Notes: generated by a model from the letters alone, not told the origin. DNA of 64,000 nt from Monoplex corrugatus (GCA_030674185.1 CM060307.1:34216298-34280297), one strand, 5' to 3'. Counted from the first letter of the stretch, positions 10,627-23,212 are shown. A program made the numbers and translations.

Positions 10627-11695
10627 TTCTAGACTTCATCATACTTTTGGCATCTCTGACATTGCTCTCTCCTTTTTCACTTCGTATTTATCAAACAGAA
10701 AACAAACTGTTCTCATCAATGGCACTTACTCTCAACCTGCATACCTGACCTGTGGTGTTCCACAAGGATCTGTCCTTGGCCCTGTTCTTTTCACTCTTTA
10801 TACCTCCCCCTGTCCACCATCATCAACTCCCACTCTATAAAACACCTATGCTGATGACACCCAACTTCAAGATAGTGACTCACCTGATAATATACAGCGC
10901 CTGTTGACTCGCACCACTGAGTGTTACTCGGACATTAAGAACTGGATGACACACAATAGACTTCAGCTTAATGACGACAAGACAGAAGCTAGCCTCATTG
11001 GCACCCGTCAGAAACTTTCCCAGCTGCCTCCTCTTTCTCTCCCATTATGTAACACATCAGTCCCAATTTCTGATTCAGCTAAAAACCTTGGTGTCTGCAT
11101 TGACTCTACCCTGTCCATGAACAACTTTGTTTCTCAAACTGCCAGATCTTGCTACTATCATCTCCATCGTATAAGGCTGATCAGGAAGTATCTCTCTGTC
11201 GAAACAACTGCAAAACTCGTTCTCTCCTTCATAATGTCTCGCATTGACTATTGCAATTCACTCCTGTCTGGTCTTCCTGCCTCCACCATTCACATCCTAC
11301 AGCGCATTCAAAACAATGCTGTACGCCTTGTACTCAAAAAGAAAAAAGCTGACCACATATCTCCTCTCCTGGCACAACTTCACTGGCTCCCTGTATCAAA
11401 GCGCATACAGTACAAACTAGACACCATGTGCTACAAAAGCCTCAATAACGCAGCCCCCGATTACCTGTCAAGCCTACTTGAGATCTATGTTCCCTCACGT
11501 ACCCTCCGCTCTGCCTCCGATCCTCTGACTTTTCGCTTTCCACGCACTAAGCTCAATACCTATGGTCCACGAGCCTTCTCTGTTTCTGGTCCACTCTCCT
11601 GGAACAAACTTCCTCTCTCAGTCCGTCAGCAACCTACTTTTGCCCTCCAAGTCCGCTCTCAAAACTCACCTTTTCTCCTCTGCATAAAATCCTAA
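10627..11695 (+). pseudogene. Broken reverse transcriptase (C-terminal part)
   Basis: Reading starts with the end of the RT fingers/palm: GISDIALSFFTSYLSNRKQT, then the conserved CGVPQGSVLGPVLFTLY at about 10750-10800. The catalytic box YADD is intact at 10847-10858. The longest open stretch runs from there to a TAA at 11693-11695. It includes NRLQLNDDKTE (RT motif D region), then the 'thumb' and C-terminal landmarks HWLPVSKRIQYKLDTMCYK, PSRTLRSASD and GPLSWNKLPLSVR. These are typical of CR1/L2/Rex-type elements. Two frameshifts between about 10800 and 10850 separate the GVPQGS block from YADD. The endonuclease and N-terminal RT are missing, so the copy is dead. Confidence 0.85.
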
Positions 11696-11842
11696 CCTCA
11701 CTCAACCCCCCTCTGCAGCCTGTCTCCGCTCGGAGGGAATCACTTTGTTTTAATATATAATTGTATATGATGTGCTCTCTGTGGTTTTCCATTGGTTTTA
11801 TTCTTGCTTTTATTGCTTTTATTCTTTTCTCCCCATTTGTGG

Positions 11843-12140
11843 CCATGCGTGTGTGTGTGTGTGTGTGTGCGTGTGGGTGTTGGTGTGCGTGTGTGGTGCG
11901 TGCGTGCGTGTGTGCGTGCGTGTGTGTCTTTTCGGCGCTTGGATTTGATTTTGTCGAGATTTGCGCTATATAAATATTGTAATATTATGTATGCATGTGC
12001 GTACGTATGTATGTATGTATGTATTATACGCTTAGATTTATGTATGTATGTATGTAGATTGCATGTATACGCTCAGCTTAGATTTATGTAAGTATGTAAG
12101 CATGTATGTATGCATGTATACGCTCATATGTATGTAGGTA
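11843..12140 (+). repeat. (GT)n and (GTAT)n microsatellites
   Basis: GT repeats at about 11848-11928 and GTAT/GCAT repeats at about 11990-12140, embedded in the retrotransposon tail. The tail-like pieces TACGCTCAG and CTTAGATTTATG recur between them. Confidence 0.9.
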
Positions 12141-12222
12141 TGTATGCATGTATACGCTCAGCGCTTAGATTTGATTTTATCAAGATTTTGCGCTATATAA
12201 ATAAAATATATTATTATTATTA

Positions 12223-13015
12223 TTATAATGTGAGGGTAATTCCATGACATGGTTGAGATAACAGGTCGTTTTACGTTACTACTTTTTATCCAGTTTACTT
12301 CGAGATCATGGACTGACATTAATTACATTGCATGTGGCGAATATTATAGGGTAAAACAAAACACGAAGCGTTACTGCAGACTGTTTTGTTTTTATAGATA
12401 ATCTAAAACATGAATGGGGCTGCCAGAATAAATTGTTTTTAAAGAAATATGTTCTGTTTAAAACTGAATTTCAGATGACAATGTTTCGAATATATTTGCG
12501 ATCAGTTTCAAATGCGCAGTTGTCTTCAGAAATCATGTGCAGTTTACCGCAGTAATTACTGTAGCGCTCTTACCACAACGTATACGGAATGTGGATTACC
12601 ACACACCTGTTGAAGGAGCGAGGATTTATGTCTTCGTGGGAGATCTGTCCACCTGAATGTTCTGCTGACCTCAGCTGTTTAGCAAATTCCTGGACTGTGC
12701 TAGACAGGAATTGCTCCTCTCAAACAGCGTGCTCTGCAAAGTCATGTGACAGCCATATGTCTTTCAGAAGTGGTTCACTGCACATTCGGGACCAGATGCG
12801 TTTGAATTCAAAGTTAGACTCTTGGTGAACTTTGGGCACTCAGGTGTACCGTTTTCCACACACAAGTGCACAAGTTGTACAACGGTGTTATCGGACTAAC
12901 AACATAGGAGTACTACCATCGGGAGAAAAAGTTCATTGGCTATTTGCCAGAAAGGATGTAAAGCAGATCTCGAGCGTGGCTTTAAACGAATTTTACGTGG
13001 GCTGGTTGTCTTTTG
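12223..13015. other. Intron, no gene recognised
   Basis: No recognisable repeat or exon. Confidence 0.4.
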
Positions 13016-13350
13016 CAGAGCTAGAGCCGTGGACTCTGTTTTGAGTTCGACCACAGCCTGCAACATTAAAACACATGCACACGCACACACACACACACAC
13101 AAAATTGGTTCAGTCCCTGCTCGTCTTGTTTCCATTATTTGATAGTGTCGGCTAAGTGTTTCATAACACCCTCTCCCTCCTTCCCCCATTTAAGGACCTC
13201 GTCAGCGCATAAGTTTTTGCGCAGGCTCGGCGAGTCTTGCTACATAATTGTTCGCAGATTGCTCCATGGGGATGCCGGGGGCTCTTTCAGTAGAAAATAG
13301 GACGGGAAAAAGATCAGCACAAAGGTAACCTCCCTGAATGCAAAGGATCC
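13016..13350 (+). repeat. Composite of family 4, family 1 and family 3 fragments
   Basis: 13016-13260 matches family 4 (AGAGCCGTGGACTC, AGCCTGCAACATTAAA, TTTCCATTATT, GTGTTTCATA, TTTGCGCAGGCTCGGCGAGT). 13263-13300 matches the 5' end of family 1 (CATGGGGATGCCGGGGGCTC). 13300-13345 matches the tail of family 3 (CAAAGGTAACCTCCCTGAAT). The join suggests chained insertions or a composite element. Confidence 0.6.
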
Positions 13351-13965
13351 TTAAAAAAAAAAGGATCCAGACTTAAGTATAAAAATAGTAACAGTTACCG
13401 AGTAGTAGGGTAAATCTGACTTGATGGAAAACTCTTTCGATCTGTAAAGGAGTCGGTGCCAGACTTGGAGATATTGTCGTACCGTTGGCACTGTGATCGG
13501 TATCATTAGGAAGAGATTAATTTTTCCACCTTTACAATGTCTGATGAAACGCGTGACTTTGCGTACGCACGTGCCCTGGTTGGTGCGCATACATGTACGA
13601 CCAGTTCTGTCCCCAATAGTGTTGTAATAGTAGAAAGCCGTGCTTTCAGATTCAAAGTATTTTGAAACGGAATGGTGTTGGGACGAGACGCATCATGTAA
13701 TTTAAAATACGGAGGTTTTATTATTGGTCGTAGTTAAGTAATGGAATCGGTTGATAGGGCGGATAACGTAATAGTGTGATTGCATATAGTTAAGGAATTA
13801 TATGCTTTTTATAGATTACAAATTTGAGTCATGAGAGATTGTAAGGTGTCGAGTAATTTCCGTGTACTTAAGGGAATCATTACTTTAGTAAAGCTGCTAT
13901 GAAAAACGAGAAAGGATTCAACACAATCTTTCACAATGTATGCATTTAAATGGACCATTCATGAG
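13351..13965. other. Intron, no gene recognised
   Basis: AT-rich intron with no supported feature. Confidence 0.4.
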
Positions 13966-14080
13966 GGAACCAGAAAAAGGCAAAAATAGAACCAGAACGC
14001 GTATTTAATATAACTAGCTAAATTTGACTCGTTATATTAAATACGAGTTCTGATTATATTTTTTCTGGTTCCTATTTGTA
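13966..14080. mobile_element. Palindromic hairpin element, diverged copy
   Basis: Arms at about 13966-14016 and 14030-14080 (GGAACCAGAAAAAG ... TTTTTTCTGGTTCC, with AGAACGCGTATTTAATATAA in the left arm) form a foldback. Arm ends and the right flank (GAACGCGGACGGTCAC) match the element at 6334-6539, but the central hammerhead-like block has been lost. Confidence 0.6.
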
Positions 14081-16947
14081 TGAACGCGGACGGTCACGTA
14101 CGTTTCGGACCTTTTTTTTTTATGAGAGGTAAGGTGAAATGGATTGTTTTGGATTCTTTTGGAGAATGATGAGAATGGATTTATAAACATTAGACCAAGC
14201 AGGGCATAAGGTGGAGTTGAGATGTTGATAAAGATTCAGTGAAAACGAACCAGTTTCCGTCCGATTTAGCTCAGAAAATGGATAAATCGAGTAAACGGGT
14301 AAATATAGGCTCACGACTGCCGAATTTAAATCGGCGTACTCCACTTGGTGTCTAACTGTACCATAAAGGTGGTAAGGCATAGTCTTATTTGTAGTGGTAA
14401 TTTTCCTGTTTCAGTGAAACTTTGTCATAGAATGCGAATAACCGATCATCCAGTCTTGACTTCTGACAATGAACAGTTTTAATCGTTGGTTTCAAATCGT
14501 CGAATCGCTAAGTTTGTATATATTTTGAAGGGCACAGTCTTTGCCAAGTTCACCTGGTGCAAAATAAAAAGCCGTTTTTCAGTCCGCTGTGAAGTCTAAC
14601 CGCCAATCTATTGTATTACGGAAGAGGCACTAGTATTGTCCAAGCTCAGCGGTCAAGCATTAGGATTATAAGTGCTGTGACTCATGTCATGGACTAAAAG
14701 CAGGGGGATTAAGGGAGAAGAGGGACAGGACGCCGGGTCAGTCGTTGAGGTAGATTATCGGAGCGCTCATCTCCGTTCTGGGATCAGGCTTTTGCATCTC
14801 GCCATCTTTGTGGCCTCACGCAGCCTTTGTGCAGGCCAAGCCTTTGACAAGCCAGCAAACATAAAGGCAGCAGACAGACCGCTGTCCTCACGACTGTTTG
14901 GCTACACTCAATGGGAGGTTAAAGGGTGTATGAGAGTTTAACAGCTGGCTCTTCAAAGGGACGGTTACCCGACTTTTAGAGCAGTACAAATGTACACAAG
15001 TTGAACCCTAGCTTTCAGACTTTATTGCATCGGTATAATACAGATGTGAATCTCAAGTCTGCTAGGTATGGTTTAATCTCGTAATTTCAACTGAGACTTC
15101 TGGTAATTTACCGGCAGCTAAATGAATAACAATGCACGGATGTATCGTTAAGTGTGAAAACCTTTTTCAAGACATTTTGACCGTCTCAGAAGTCTATTTC
15201 AGACGATCAGACTGATAATACTGAAATTCACTGTACAATTGAAACTATCTTTAGGAAACTTGAATGTTAACCGACGTCAGTGCTATTGAGCAAAACCGTT
15301 CATGGACCAGTTGGTCTATTAAAACAGGATTTTCGTGTCTTGGATTTCCAATGTTTATTTTGGATGTCCACTTGACGCAAAAAGTTGCATTTCCTTGGAT
15401 GTCAACTGAACGATTTTGAAATGACTTCTTGAATGACGATTTTGCTTTGAATGAAGATTTTGCTTTTACTGAAAAGATATATAGGAAATAATAGTACGTG
15501 GGTACGAGTGTTTTTGACAGTCATTTTAAAAATCGCACAGCTGTGGAATCGGTGCAGTACCGATGTTTGTACGTGTGGTTCAAAGACCGCGTTTCCAGTT
15601 GGACTACCCTGTGCCACTGTTTCTGAAGATTGTACTTGTCGGTCATTTGGTACAGCGTTGACGGCTTGCTGACAGGGGCTGTATACTGACCGCCATTGAC
15701 GGCCTTGACGACAGTAATCGGATCTGTGATTGTCTCCCTTTGCTTCTCGCCAGTGAAAAGAATCGGATCTGTCACATTCCTTATTCATTTTGTTGAAATC
15801 GGCCACACGCACGCTACCCTCGTCCTTTATGGACATACATAACCTTTTGGTCGTTAGGCTCGCTCGGAGTGTGAGCCTGAACAAACCAGCTGAACCGGTG
15901 ACTAAACTTGTCGCGGCGGTATACTGCCATCGTTATTTTGATTTTTTCTGTAGAATACTATGAAATTTTGACTAAAGATTGACCAGATTTATGAGATTAA
16001 ACACCAGGTTGTGCAGTTTAAGTTACAGAGGTTTAATGAATTTTAAACAAGACATTGCCTTCAGTTTTCAGGTCAAATGATGAAAGTGGGACTTTTAAGT
16101 CTACGATTAATATAGAATGCTATGCCGTTTGTTCTTGACGCTTTAGCTTGTTTGGAATGACAGAACAAAATCTGGAATGACCCAATTGTGACAAATTGGT
16201 GTAGCCTATATTAAAAACCAGATCTTAAGAGGAAAACAGGACCATGCTTGATTAAAACATCGACTTAATTTTCTGCAGACTAAAGTTGTTTTTTTGTTTT
16301 TGTTTTTGTTTAAATTCCCCCTGTGAAGTATTTCCCAACGAAATATCTTGGATAGTCTATGGTTACACGTTACACACGGCAGCATATGCATGCAAGCTCA
16401 TGTATGTACAGCGTTCTTGATCAGTTTCTATGAGAAAGGGATTATTTTCATTACAGAAACGCATTGAAAATACACGTTAAAAAACGAACAAAACAAACCA
16501 AAAAAAAAAAAAAAACACCCCCGAAAATACACGTAAGGACCCGAGCAGTAAGGTCCTCTCTCCCTGTTAAACAAACTTACGTGATACCTAACAACGTACA
16601 TCATAACTTTGCGCACTGCCTGAACAGACATTGATCACGAGTAACTGTATTGATTCGGTTAAACATCACGGAAAACAGAAATGCTTATACTGTTTCCTAC
16701 CCCTCCACTGTCCTGTCTGTACTCCCAGCTTACCTCCAGCCCCCATCTCCTGTTTCCGACCCCCCTCCCCCTTCACCCCGACCTTCCATACAGGTGTGGC
16801 GTCCTCCTGCCTTACCTGTCGTACGCCGGCCCAGGCAAAGGTGGACGTGATCACTCACTTTACGATTTCTCTTCTGTACATCATGACCATGAAGGGTTTG
16901 CTACTGTGATGGGTGCAGTGTACCTGTTGCCTGCCTTTTTTATCGAA
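14081..16947. other. Long intron stretch, no gene recognised
   Basis: About 2.9 kb of AT-rich intron. It contains an A16 run near 16500 and a C/T-rich stretch at 16690-16800. Several open frames of 60-160 codons lack domains or splice context. Confidence 0.4.
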
Positions 16948-17956
16948 AGGTAATGTGGAGACCAACATCTCCAGTTCCTTTGTTCTCTGGAAAGGTCATG
17001 TGTAGACCAACATCTCCAGTTCCTTTGTTCTCTGGAAAGGTCATGTGGAGATCATCTCCAGTTCCTTTGTTCTCTGGAAAGGTTATGTGGAGATCATCTC
17101 CAGTTCCTTTGTTCTCTGGAAAGGTCATGTGGAGACCAACATCTCCAGTTCCTTTGTTCTCTGGAAAGGTCATGTGTAGACCAACATCTCCAGTTCCTTT
17201 GTTCTCTGGAAAGGTCATGTGTAGACCAACATCTCCAGTTCCTTTGTTCTCTGGAAAGATTATGTGGAGATCATCTCCATTCCTTTGTTCTCTGGAAAGG
17301 TTATGTGGAGACCACATCTCCAGTTCTTTGGAAAGGTGATGTGGAGATCGGCATCTCCAGTTTGTTCTCTGGAAAGATTATGTGGAGATCATCTCCAGTT
17401 CCTTTGTTCTCTGGAAAGATTATGTGGAGACCAACATCTCCAGTTCTTTGGAAAGGATATGTTGAGATCAGCATCTCCAATTCCTTTGTTCTCTGGAAAG
17501 GTTATGTAGAGATTATCTCCAGTTTCTTTGTTCTTTGGAAAGATTTTGTGGAGATAACATCTCCAGTTCCTTTGTTCTCTGGGAAGGTTATGTAATCAGT
17601 ATCTCCAGTTCCTTTGTTCTCTGGGAAGGTTATGTGATCAGTATCTCCAGTTCCTTTGTTCTCTGGAAAGGTTATGTGGAGATCATCTCCAGGTCCTTTG
17701 TTCTCTGGAAAGGTTATGTGGAGATCATCTCCAGGTCCTTTGTTCTCTGGAAAGGTTATGTGGATATCTCCAGGTCCTTTGTTCTCTGGAAAGGTTATGT
17801 GGAGATCATCTCCAGTTCCTTTGTTCTCTGGAAAGGTTATGTGGAGATCATCTCCAGGTCCTTTGTTCTCTGGAAAGGTTATGTGGAGATCATCTCCAGG
17901 TCCTTTGTTCTCTGGAAAGGTTATGTAGAGATCATCTCCAGTTCCTTTGTTCTCTT
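16948..17956 (+). repeat. Minisatellite, 24 units of 42 or 45 bp
   Basis: The unit reads GGTTATGTGGAGATCATCTC then CAGTTCCTTTGTTCTCTGGA and AA. About a third of units carry ACCAACATCTCC instead of ATCATCTCC, which adds 3 bp; a few are shorter. I count 24 units, with units 18-24 the most alike. Because 42 and 45 are multiples of three, both strands stay open over long stretches and give false repeat proteins. It lies in the 17-kb intron, about 1.2 kb before the next exon. Confidence 0.95.
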
Positions 17957-19140
17957 GAGCTAGCCTCAGATTGCCACGCAGCTGATCCGTTCTGTCGGTC
18001 GGTTAGGACACATCAATATATATTTTGAACTCAGAGTTTGACATGTTCATCAGTATTTCTGGGTACTAACAGACAGAATGGTAGCGGATATGGAGAACGT
18101 GTGCAAAGGTGGTTCTGTCCCCTTCCAGTCGCAGGGTCGGCTTTCAACCTACTCTCAGCATATGGATTGATTTTGGTGTTTTTCCGTCTTGTATTTTATC
18201 AGACGCCTGCACACATTTAACGGCTGTATCGAGTCCAGACAAAAGTTGGCCAGGCAGAAAATGACGGTGGCTGGTTTAATTGGTTGTGGCGACAAATTAT
18301 GCAACGTTTAATTAAATAAAAATGAACCCGCTTTGAATGGATCGTAAATGTCAAGTTAAAATGTTCGTCGAACGGGTGTCACGACTTCGCCAGTTCTCAT
18401 TGGCCTATTTCACACATCAAGTTCATGCATTGTAGGGGAAAGCGATGTTCTGTCTTGACCGTCCTCAGTCGACCTTTTAAAGTACAAATTGTACGCTAAT
18501 GTTGCCCTTCTTATCAGTAGCATACCCATTCCTGTCCATGAAAAGAAATTGCTCTTCTCTGATCACCTTTTTAAAACTCCGCCGCTCAGAATATTGCTGC
18601 TGTGACCGGAGTCGCCGATGTCATGAACGGAATGCTCTTGACATTCAGGTCTGGTGTACTATTATATCTGAGGAGACAGTATTCAGAGCCGACGCTTGGC
18701 TTGCATCAAACGTGTTTTTTTTTCTGAAGTGTCTACACGCCCCAAGGACAGTTACTGCGGGGATGTTATTGGCTTTTTTCTTTGTTTCAACAATTGTTTC
18801 CCCTCTGTATATAAATTAAAACTAATGAAAAAAATTAACGTGCTATTTACACTTTATCTCCGATCGAGATTTAAAACTTAGAATAGGTACAAACGTTATT
18901 AGCTTTACATCATGAAGCTGCATTCATTACTGACATTTGTTACTGACGTGTGTATTACTGACGTTCATGTTACTGACGTTCATGTTACTGTCGTTTATGT
19001 CTGGTCAGGCGCAGTATGTTTGTATTGCTAAAGATATGTATTTAGTACGGAAAAGTTAACATTGGTTGGTGGTCTCTTGTAATTTTGATTTAGGAATATT
19101 TTTCAAACGTATTTGATTTTTGGCTTTATTTTTTTTTCAG
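17957..19140. other. Intron before the SPK exon
   Basis: No gene recognised. A four-fold 17-bp repeat (TTACTGACGTTCATG type) lies at about 18933-18998. The intron ends in a T-rich tract and TTTTTTTTCAG. Confidence 0.5.
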
Positions 19141-19215
19141 CCCAGTGTGAGCCCCAAGTCCGGCAAGAGTCCTAAGGGGGGCAGAATTCCTGGCAAGAAA
19201 AGTCCTGGGATGAAG
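19141..19215 (+). CDS. 75-nt exon encoding an SPK-rich basic segment
   Basis: A T-rich acceptor (TTTTTTTTCAG) precedes 25 codons in phase 0. A donor AAG|GTAGCG follows, also in phase 0. The peptide begins PSVSPKSGKSPKGG and ends GKKSPGMK. It holds SPK/KSP units, which resemble CDK sites and the minor-groove-binding SPKK motifs of some histones and chromatin proteins. The other two frames contain stops, which fixes the frame and confirms the joins to 1862-1880 and 26721-26759. Because both edges are phase 0, skipping this exon would keep the frame, so it could be an alternative cassette. It contributes to the basic tail after the acidic tract. The exon is well supported; the function is inferred from composition. 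Confidence 0.7.
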
Positions 19216-19258
19216 GTAGCGATGGATTTTGCCAGTCTCTGGTGGCCGTGCTTTTTAT

Positions 19259-19395
19259 TTAACCCGTTTGACTCACGCACCCTATCCACCAACTGCAAAA
19301 ACTTAAACCATTTGACTCTCCCACCCTATCCCAGCTTTGCCAGTATGGTTGGCAATGCAGGATGCGGGTTGACAGGGTGCGGGTGTCAGAGTTAA
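19259..19395. mobile_element. TTAA nested-palindrome MITE, copy 3
   Basis: Starts TTAACCCGTTTGACTCACGC and ends GTGTCAGAGTTAA, with an inner ACTTAAACCATTTGACTCTC. It sits 43 bp past the donor of the SPK exon. Central hairpin sequence is partly lost. Confidence 0.65.
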
Positions 19396-22312
19396 CATTA
19401 AAGTGATTTCTGGATTCAAAATACTTGGTTTTACGCTAAGTACATATTGTGCTCGTCTGTTAAGTGAATTGTTCGGAAAGAACAAAAACCCGCATGAATT
19501 AGGGCAAATATTTGCGAAGGAAAGTAGCTTGTCTTCGGTAAACTCGTTTCTGCATTTACACGATTTTGTTTTATAGCTTTGTCTCCCAGTCGTACAGTAC
19601 TGCATAATTTTCACATGTCTATGCGATACGTACTGACCAAGACCGAGCATTCTCCATCATAACCCAGAGTTAACACACGGAGACAGAAAAATGGCAGTTT
19701 GTGGACCTGTAGTGGCAAGATCCGAGTTGTTGAAATTCATTTCAATATTTTCCGTTTATTGACAGGTCATTTCGCATGGCCGGCCATGAAGGCAAAGAAC
19801 AGATGGAGCCAGTGTCATTTTGTTAGACCGCTCTTTGGTGCGACGTTGCTTCAGTCGTTTTGTGATGCGGGTTGTTACGTTAGGATAAGGAGCATTTGAA
19901 TTTGCCAGTTGCTGTGCATGTAATTACAGCCGTGCAAACTTGACCGACTTGAAATGCAAACGAAGGAGCCAAGCCTTTGGTGTTTTAAGAATCGGTGCCA
20001 AATCTGGCCAAACATTCGCTCAGTTTCGTCGGATGGTAATCCAAGCCGTGAGCTTTACTTCCCCACAAACGCGTGAAACGAGTAGATCAGTGGAGAGCTA
20101 AGGGACACGAGGACATGACGGTAGTGGCTGCTGAAACACAATGCGAACGGAAGTGTACTCTGCATTTGAATTGGTAAAGAGTAAACGCCAGTCCACAAAG
20201 GATGGGGTAGGAAAGAGGGAGTGTACAAATAAGGACCCAGTTAGCAGCCAAACCGCACAACCTATTGAGAAAGTGAAGGGAGACAGGTCCTTGACATTGT
20301 CTCTCTCCCAATTCTCTACTTATCACCTAGAAAAAGTGTCCGTTATTAATTTCACGTTGTGGTTTGCAAATCTTAACAAAAGGACAGGCGTAAATTATGC
20401 ACAACATTTAATTCTCGATTCATGTTAGACGCATTCGTAATAGTAAACCATATTAAACGCAGCCTCAGTAGTAATTTTGCTTGTTTTGTTAATGCTTGTA
20501 GACCGGAGAACCCTTCTGCGCCGTTCACTAATTGCATTGACGAACGTTTAGGTCATGGAATCTGGTCAAAATGGTCTTGATGGTTGAAACACTCGGTAAT
20601 AAAGAACACAATGGTCCATGTGGAACTAGACAAGTCTGTCATGATTAGAACGGAGACGGATGGTCCGGTCCAGTTCTTATGAGGTCTGCTCAGAGATCTT
20701 TCTGCAGATCTTCGTGTCAAACTGTTGAAACATGCCTAGTCTTCATGTGATATTAATGAAACGCATTTCATCCACATATCAGACTGTTGCATGTTTAACG
20801 TCAGTTTGTGGCGAACGCGAGTCTTTATATTCAAAAGTCTACTTCTGCTCGTAAATCGATTTTTACACAAAGATTAATATCGACATAGTTTGAGACCTAT
20901 AAAGTAGTCAATGGTAATGTGGCATGGGAGACCTCTTGACAGTAGCTTTGGCGACAAGAACAATACAGTAAACTTTGAGATTTCAGAGTGGTTCCCATTT
21001 GTACTGCTCTCAACTGCCGTTACAGCAGAGAGGACACCTGTTTGAGCAATCTATACATTAGGATACTGATACAAAAACTAAACTCATGTTTAATACCAAC
21101 ACTAGTTTAATTTTTTTTCAACTATTGTAGCTTCTTACAAAGAGTAAAATCTACTTACTCGACCTCGGACTGTCGGAATTTTATAAGTAAATATAGTTAA
21201 GTAAGCTAGAAAGATAGAGATCGGACACCTCCCTCGTCCAGACACATCCTTAATTGATCACAGGCACAGGAAAGAAGAGGAGCTGTGTAGCAGGGGAACG
21301 AGATGTAATTGTGTTTTACCGGTTCTAATGGTGTATTTTGAAATATTGAAATGTTAACCTGCATTTACTGTATACTTTGGCATGCAGTGAAGTTTGGAGT
21401 AGTTTAGTTTTGCTAATCATGAAACAACACCGACACCAGTATATTGCTTTTGCATGTCATTAAAATCCAGTATCAGTATGTTTGCTTACCAGTGAAATTG
21501 GGACACGTCAGTAGTTCTTCTCAAACCTTAGAAGAGTATGTTTGTCCGCAAAGTGTACGTACCTACGAGGGCTTAAAGAACGTTTGCTTCTGCATAATCA
21601 AAAAGTAGGACGTCTTTTGCCCATTGAGCCCTATTGTCGTCTGTGGAGTTGCTTCGCCTTTTCCATTCACAACTTTTCTCTGCGGAAGTTGAGCCTCTTT
21701 CTAATTGGTGCAAAACTGTAAGAAGCGGCCAGGCCTGTGTTTGGATAGAGAAAATTGTTTGCCTCGGTTTTACTCACGCTTTTAGCTTAATTCTGCGCAT
21801 TGTGGTTTCGTCTGCACACCACCAGCCCCTTACAATCCAGCAGAATAGCAGCTCGGTTAAATATTTTTTTTAACATCCCCCCGTCATTCCCTCTCTCCCA
21901 TCCTCCCATTTTCCCCTCGTTTATTTCATTGAAAATGTTGAGTGCGATTCTGTCACGCTTATGTCTTGTCTAGCGTCCGGTTTCCGTTCACTGCGATGGA
22001 GAATGTGTACATGTGCACCGTGGTAAATACACGTTGGGTCAGAATACGGCCTACACTACAATGACTAGGGTTCTGGTTAGAACGGAGGAGCTGCACCTGT
22101 CGTGATGAGCGGCTCACGATATTCTTTTCATGGCGAATTTTTCGCAACGCGCGCACATTCACCATCGTACGCATGCACGCACATCGGCAAGCACTTGACA
22201 CGCACATACACATCCATTCACACGTTGGCATGTAGGAAAGAATTCCATCCCCTCCCACACACATACCCCGCTTTCTTTCAATTGTGTGAAGCTGTTAGGG
22301 GACCAACTTGGT
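19396..22312. other. Long intron stretch, no gene recognised
   Basis: About 2.9 kb without a recognised repeat, exon or RNA gene. Confidence 0.4.
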
Positions 22313-22492
22313 TTAACCCTTTGACTCCTGCACCCTGGCCACCAGCATCCTGCGTTGCCAACCATGATGGCAAAGCAAAAACTTAACCCTTTGACTCCCT
22401 CACCCTTCCTGCAGGAAGCTGGTGGATAGTGTGAGAGTCAAAGGGTCAAGTTTTTGCAGTTGGTACGTGGGGTGTGAGAGTCAGAGGGTTAA
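22313..22492. mobile_element. TTAA nested-palindrome MITE, copy 4 (180 bp)
   Basis: Outer ends TTAACCCTTTGACTCCTGCA and TGAGAGTCAGAGGGTTAA. The inner hairpin has CTTCCTGCAGGAAGCTGG at its centre. A nearly complete member of the family. Confidence 0.8.
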
Positions 22493-22612
22493 GCAAGTCA
22501 CAGGACAATGTTGATTTACATGTACAGTGCCTAGGAAGACGATTAAACACAACTTAGCCAACGGTGTGTTGATGCAGTCAGTAGTCTTGACGCTTAAACT
22601 AGGTAGTGGCGT

Positions 22613-22755
22613 TGCACGGGTTGGTATGTGTACTTAAATTAATTTAATTTCCTTTTCCAAGTATTTTTTTTCAGCAAGGTGTCGTGCACGTTTTGAAATG
22701 GTTATAGCGCTGATATGGCTCTGCGCAGTCGGTTGGGCTTTAAACAGTAAGAACG
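22613..22755 (+). repeat. Family 1 repeat, 3' fragment
   Basis: GTTGGTATGTGTACTTAA, GTGTCGTGCACGTTTTGAAA, TATAGCGCTGATATGGCTCT and CGGTTGGGCTTTAAACAG match the 3' block. Confidence 0.7.
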
Positions 22756-23212
22756 AAAGCATATTAACCTCGGGCAATTAAAGGGTGGGGGGTGGGGACA
22801 AAGTATAGATATCCAGCGAGATCGCGAATCATTCTGGGTACATGGTAGATAACGTTAACTTTTCCGTAAACCATCGCACGTTTCCCGTTACCATTACACC
22901 CGGGGTATCGTTATAAGTGTAGACTGCTGGGTCAACGTTTTATAAAGTGTTTATTGCATTATATTTTGAATTTTTAAATTTGTATTGGTCAGAATAGCAG
23001 TAAAATATAACGAACAGCGTCCTGTGACTTCATGAATGGCTCATAGCTTAATATTACGAGCTTTTCACATAAAACCGATTTATGCATACGTGCCGGTGTT
23101 TTCTTTGTAATATGATTTCTCGCTTGACTTGCGTAACATGTCTGGGGCCCTCCCCTCTCCATTTCCAGTCTATTATGAAGTGACTGCTGGAGGTGGAGAC
23201 GGTTAGTATTGC
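22756..23212. other. Intron, no gene recognised
   Basis: AT-rich intron with no supported feature. Confidence 0.4.

Larger units (their letters stand above)
10621..12220 (+). mobile_element. 5'-truncated CR1/L2-like non-LTR retrotransposon with short-repeat tail
   Basis: The element holds the C-terminal half of a reverse transcriptase followed by a 3' UTR. The UTR ends in CGCTATATAAATA plus ATT repeats, a layout typical of CR1/L2 elements that end in short tandem repeats. The tail is present twice, at about 11936-11990 and 12158-12222 (both GGATTTGATTTT/TAGATTTGATTTT then GCGCTATATAAATA), with (GT)n and (GTAT)n microsatellites between. It lies in the 17-kb intron, in the same direction as the host gene. 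Confidence 0.8.

Noticed and set aside
16940..17963. Repeat proteins on both strands (e.g. 128-142 codons with SGKVMWRSSP units)
   Set aside because: The 42/45-bp period is a multiple of three and has no stop, which opens several frames at once. There are no splice sites and it is intronic.
18930..18998. Cluster of TGACGT words as CRE-type enhancer sites
   Set aside because: They come from a four-fold 17-bp tandem repeat deep in an intron; no independent support for regulation.
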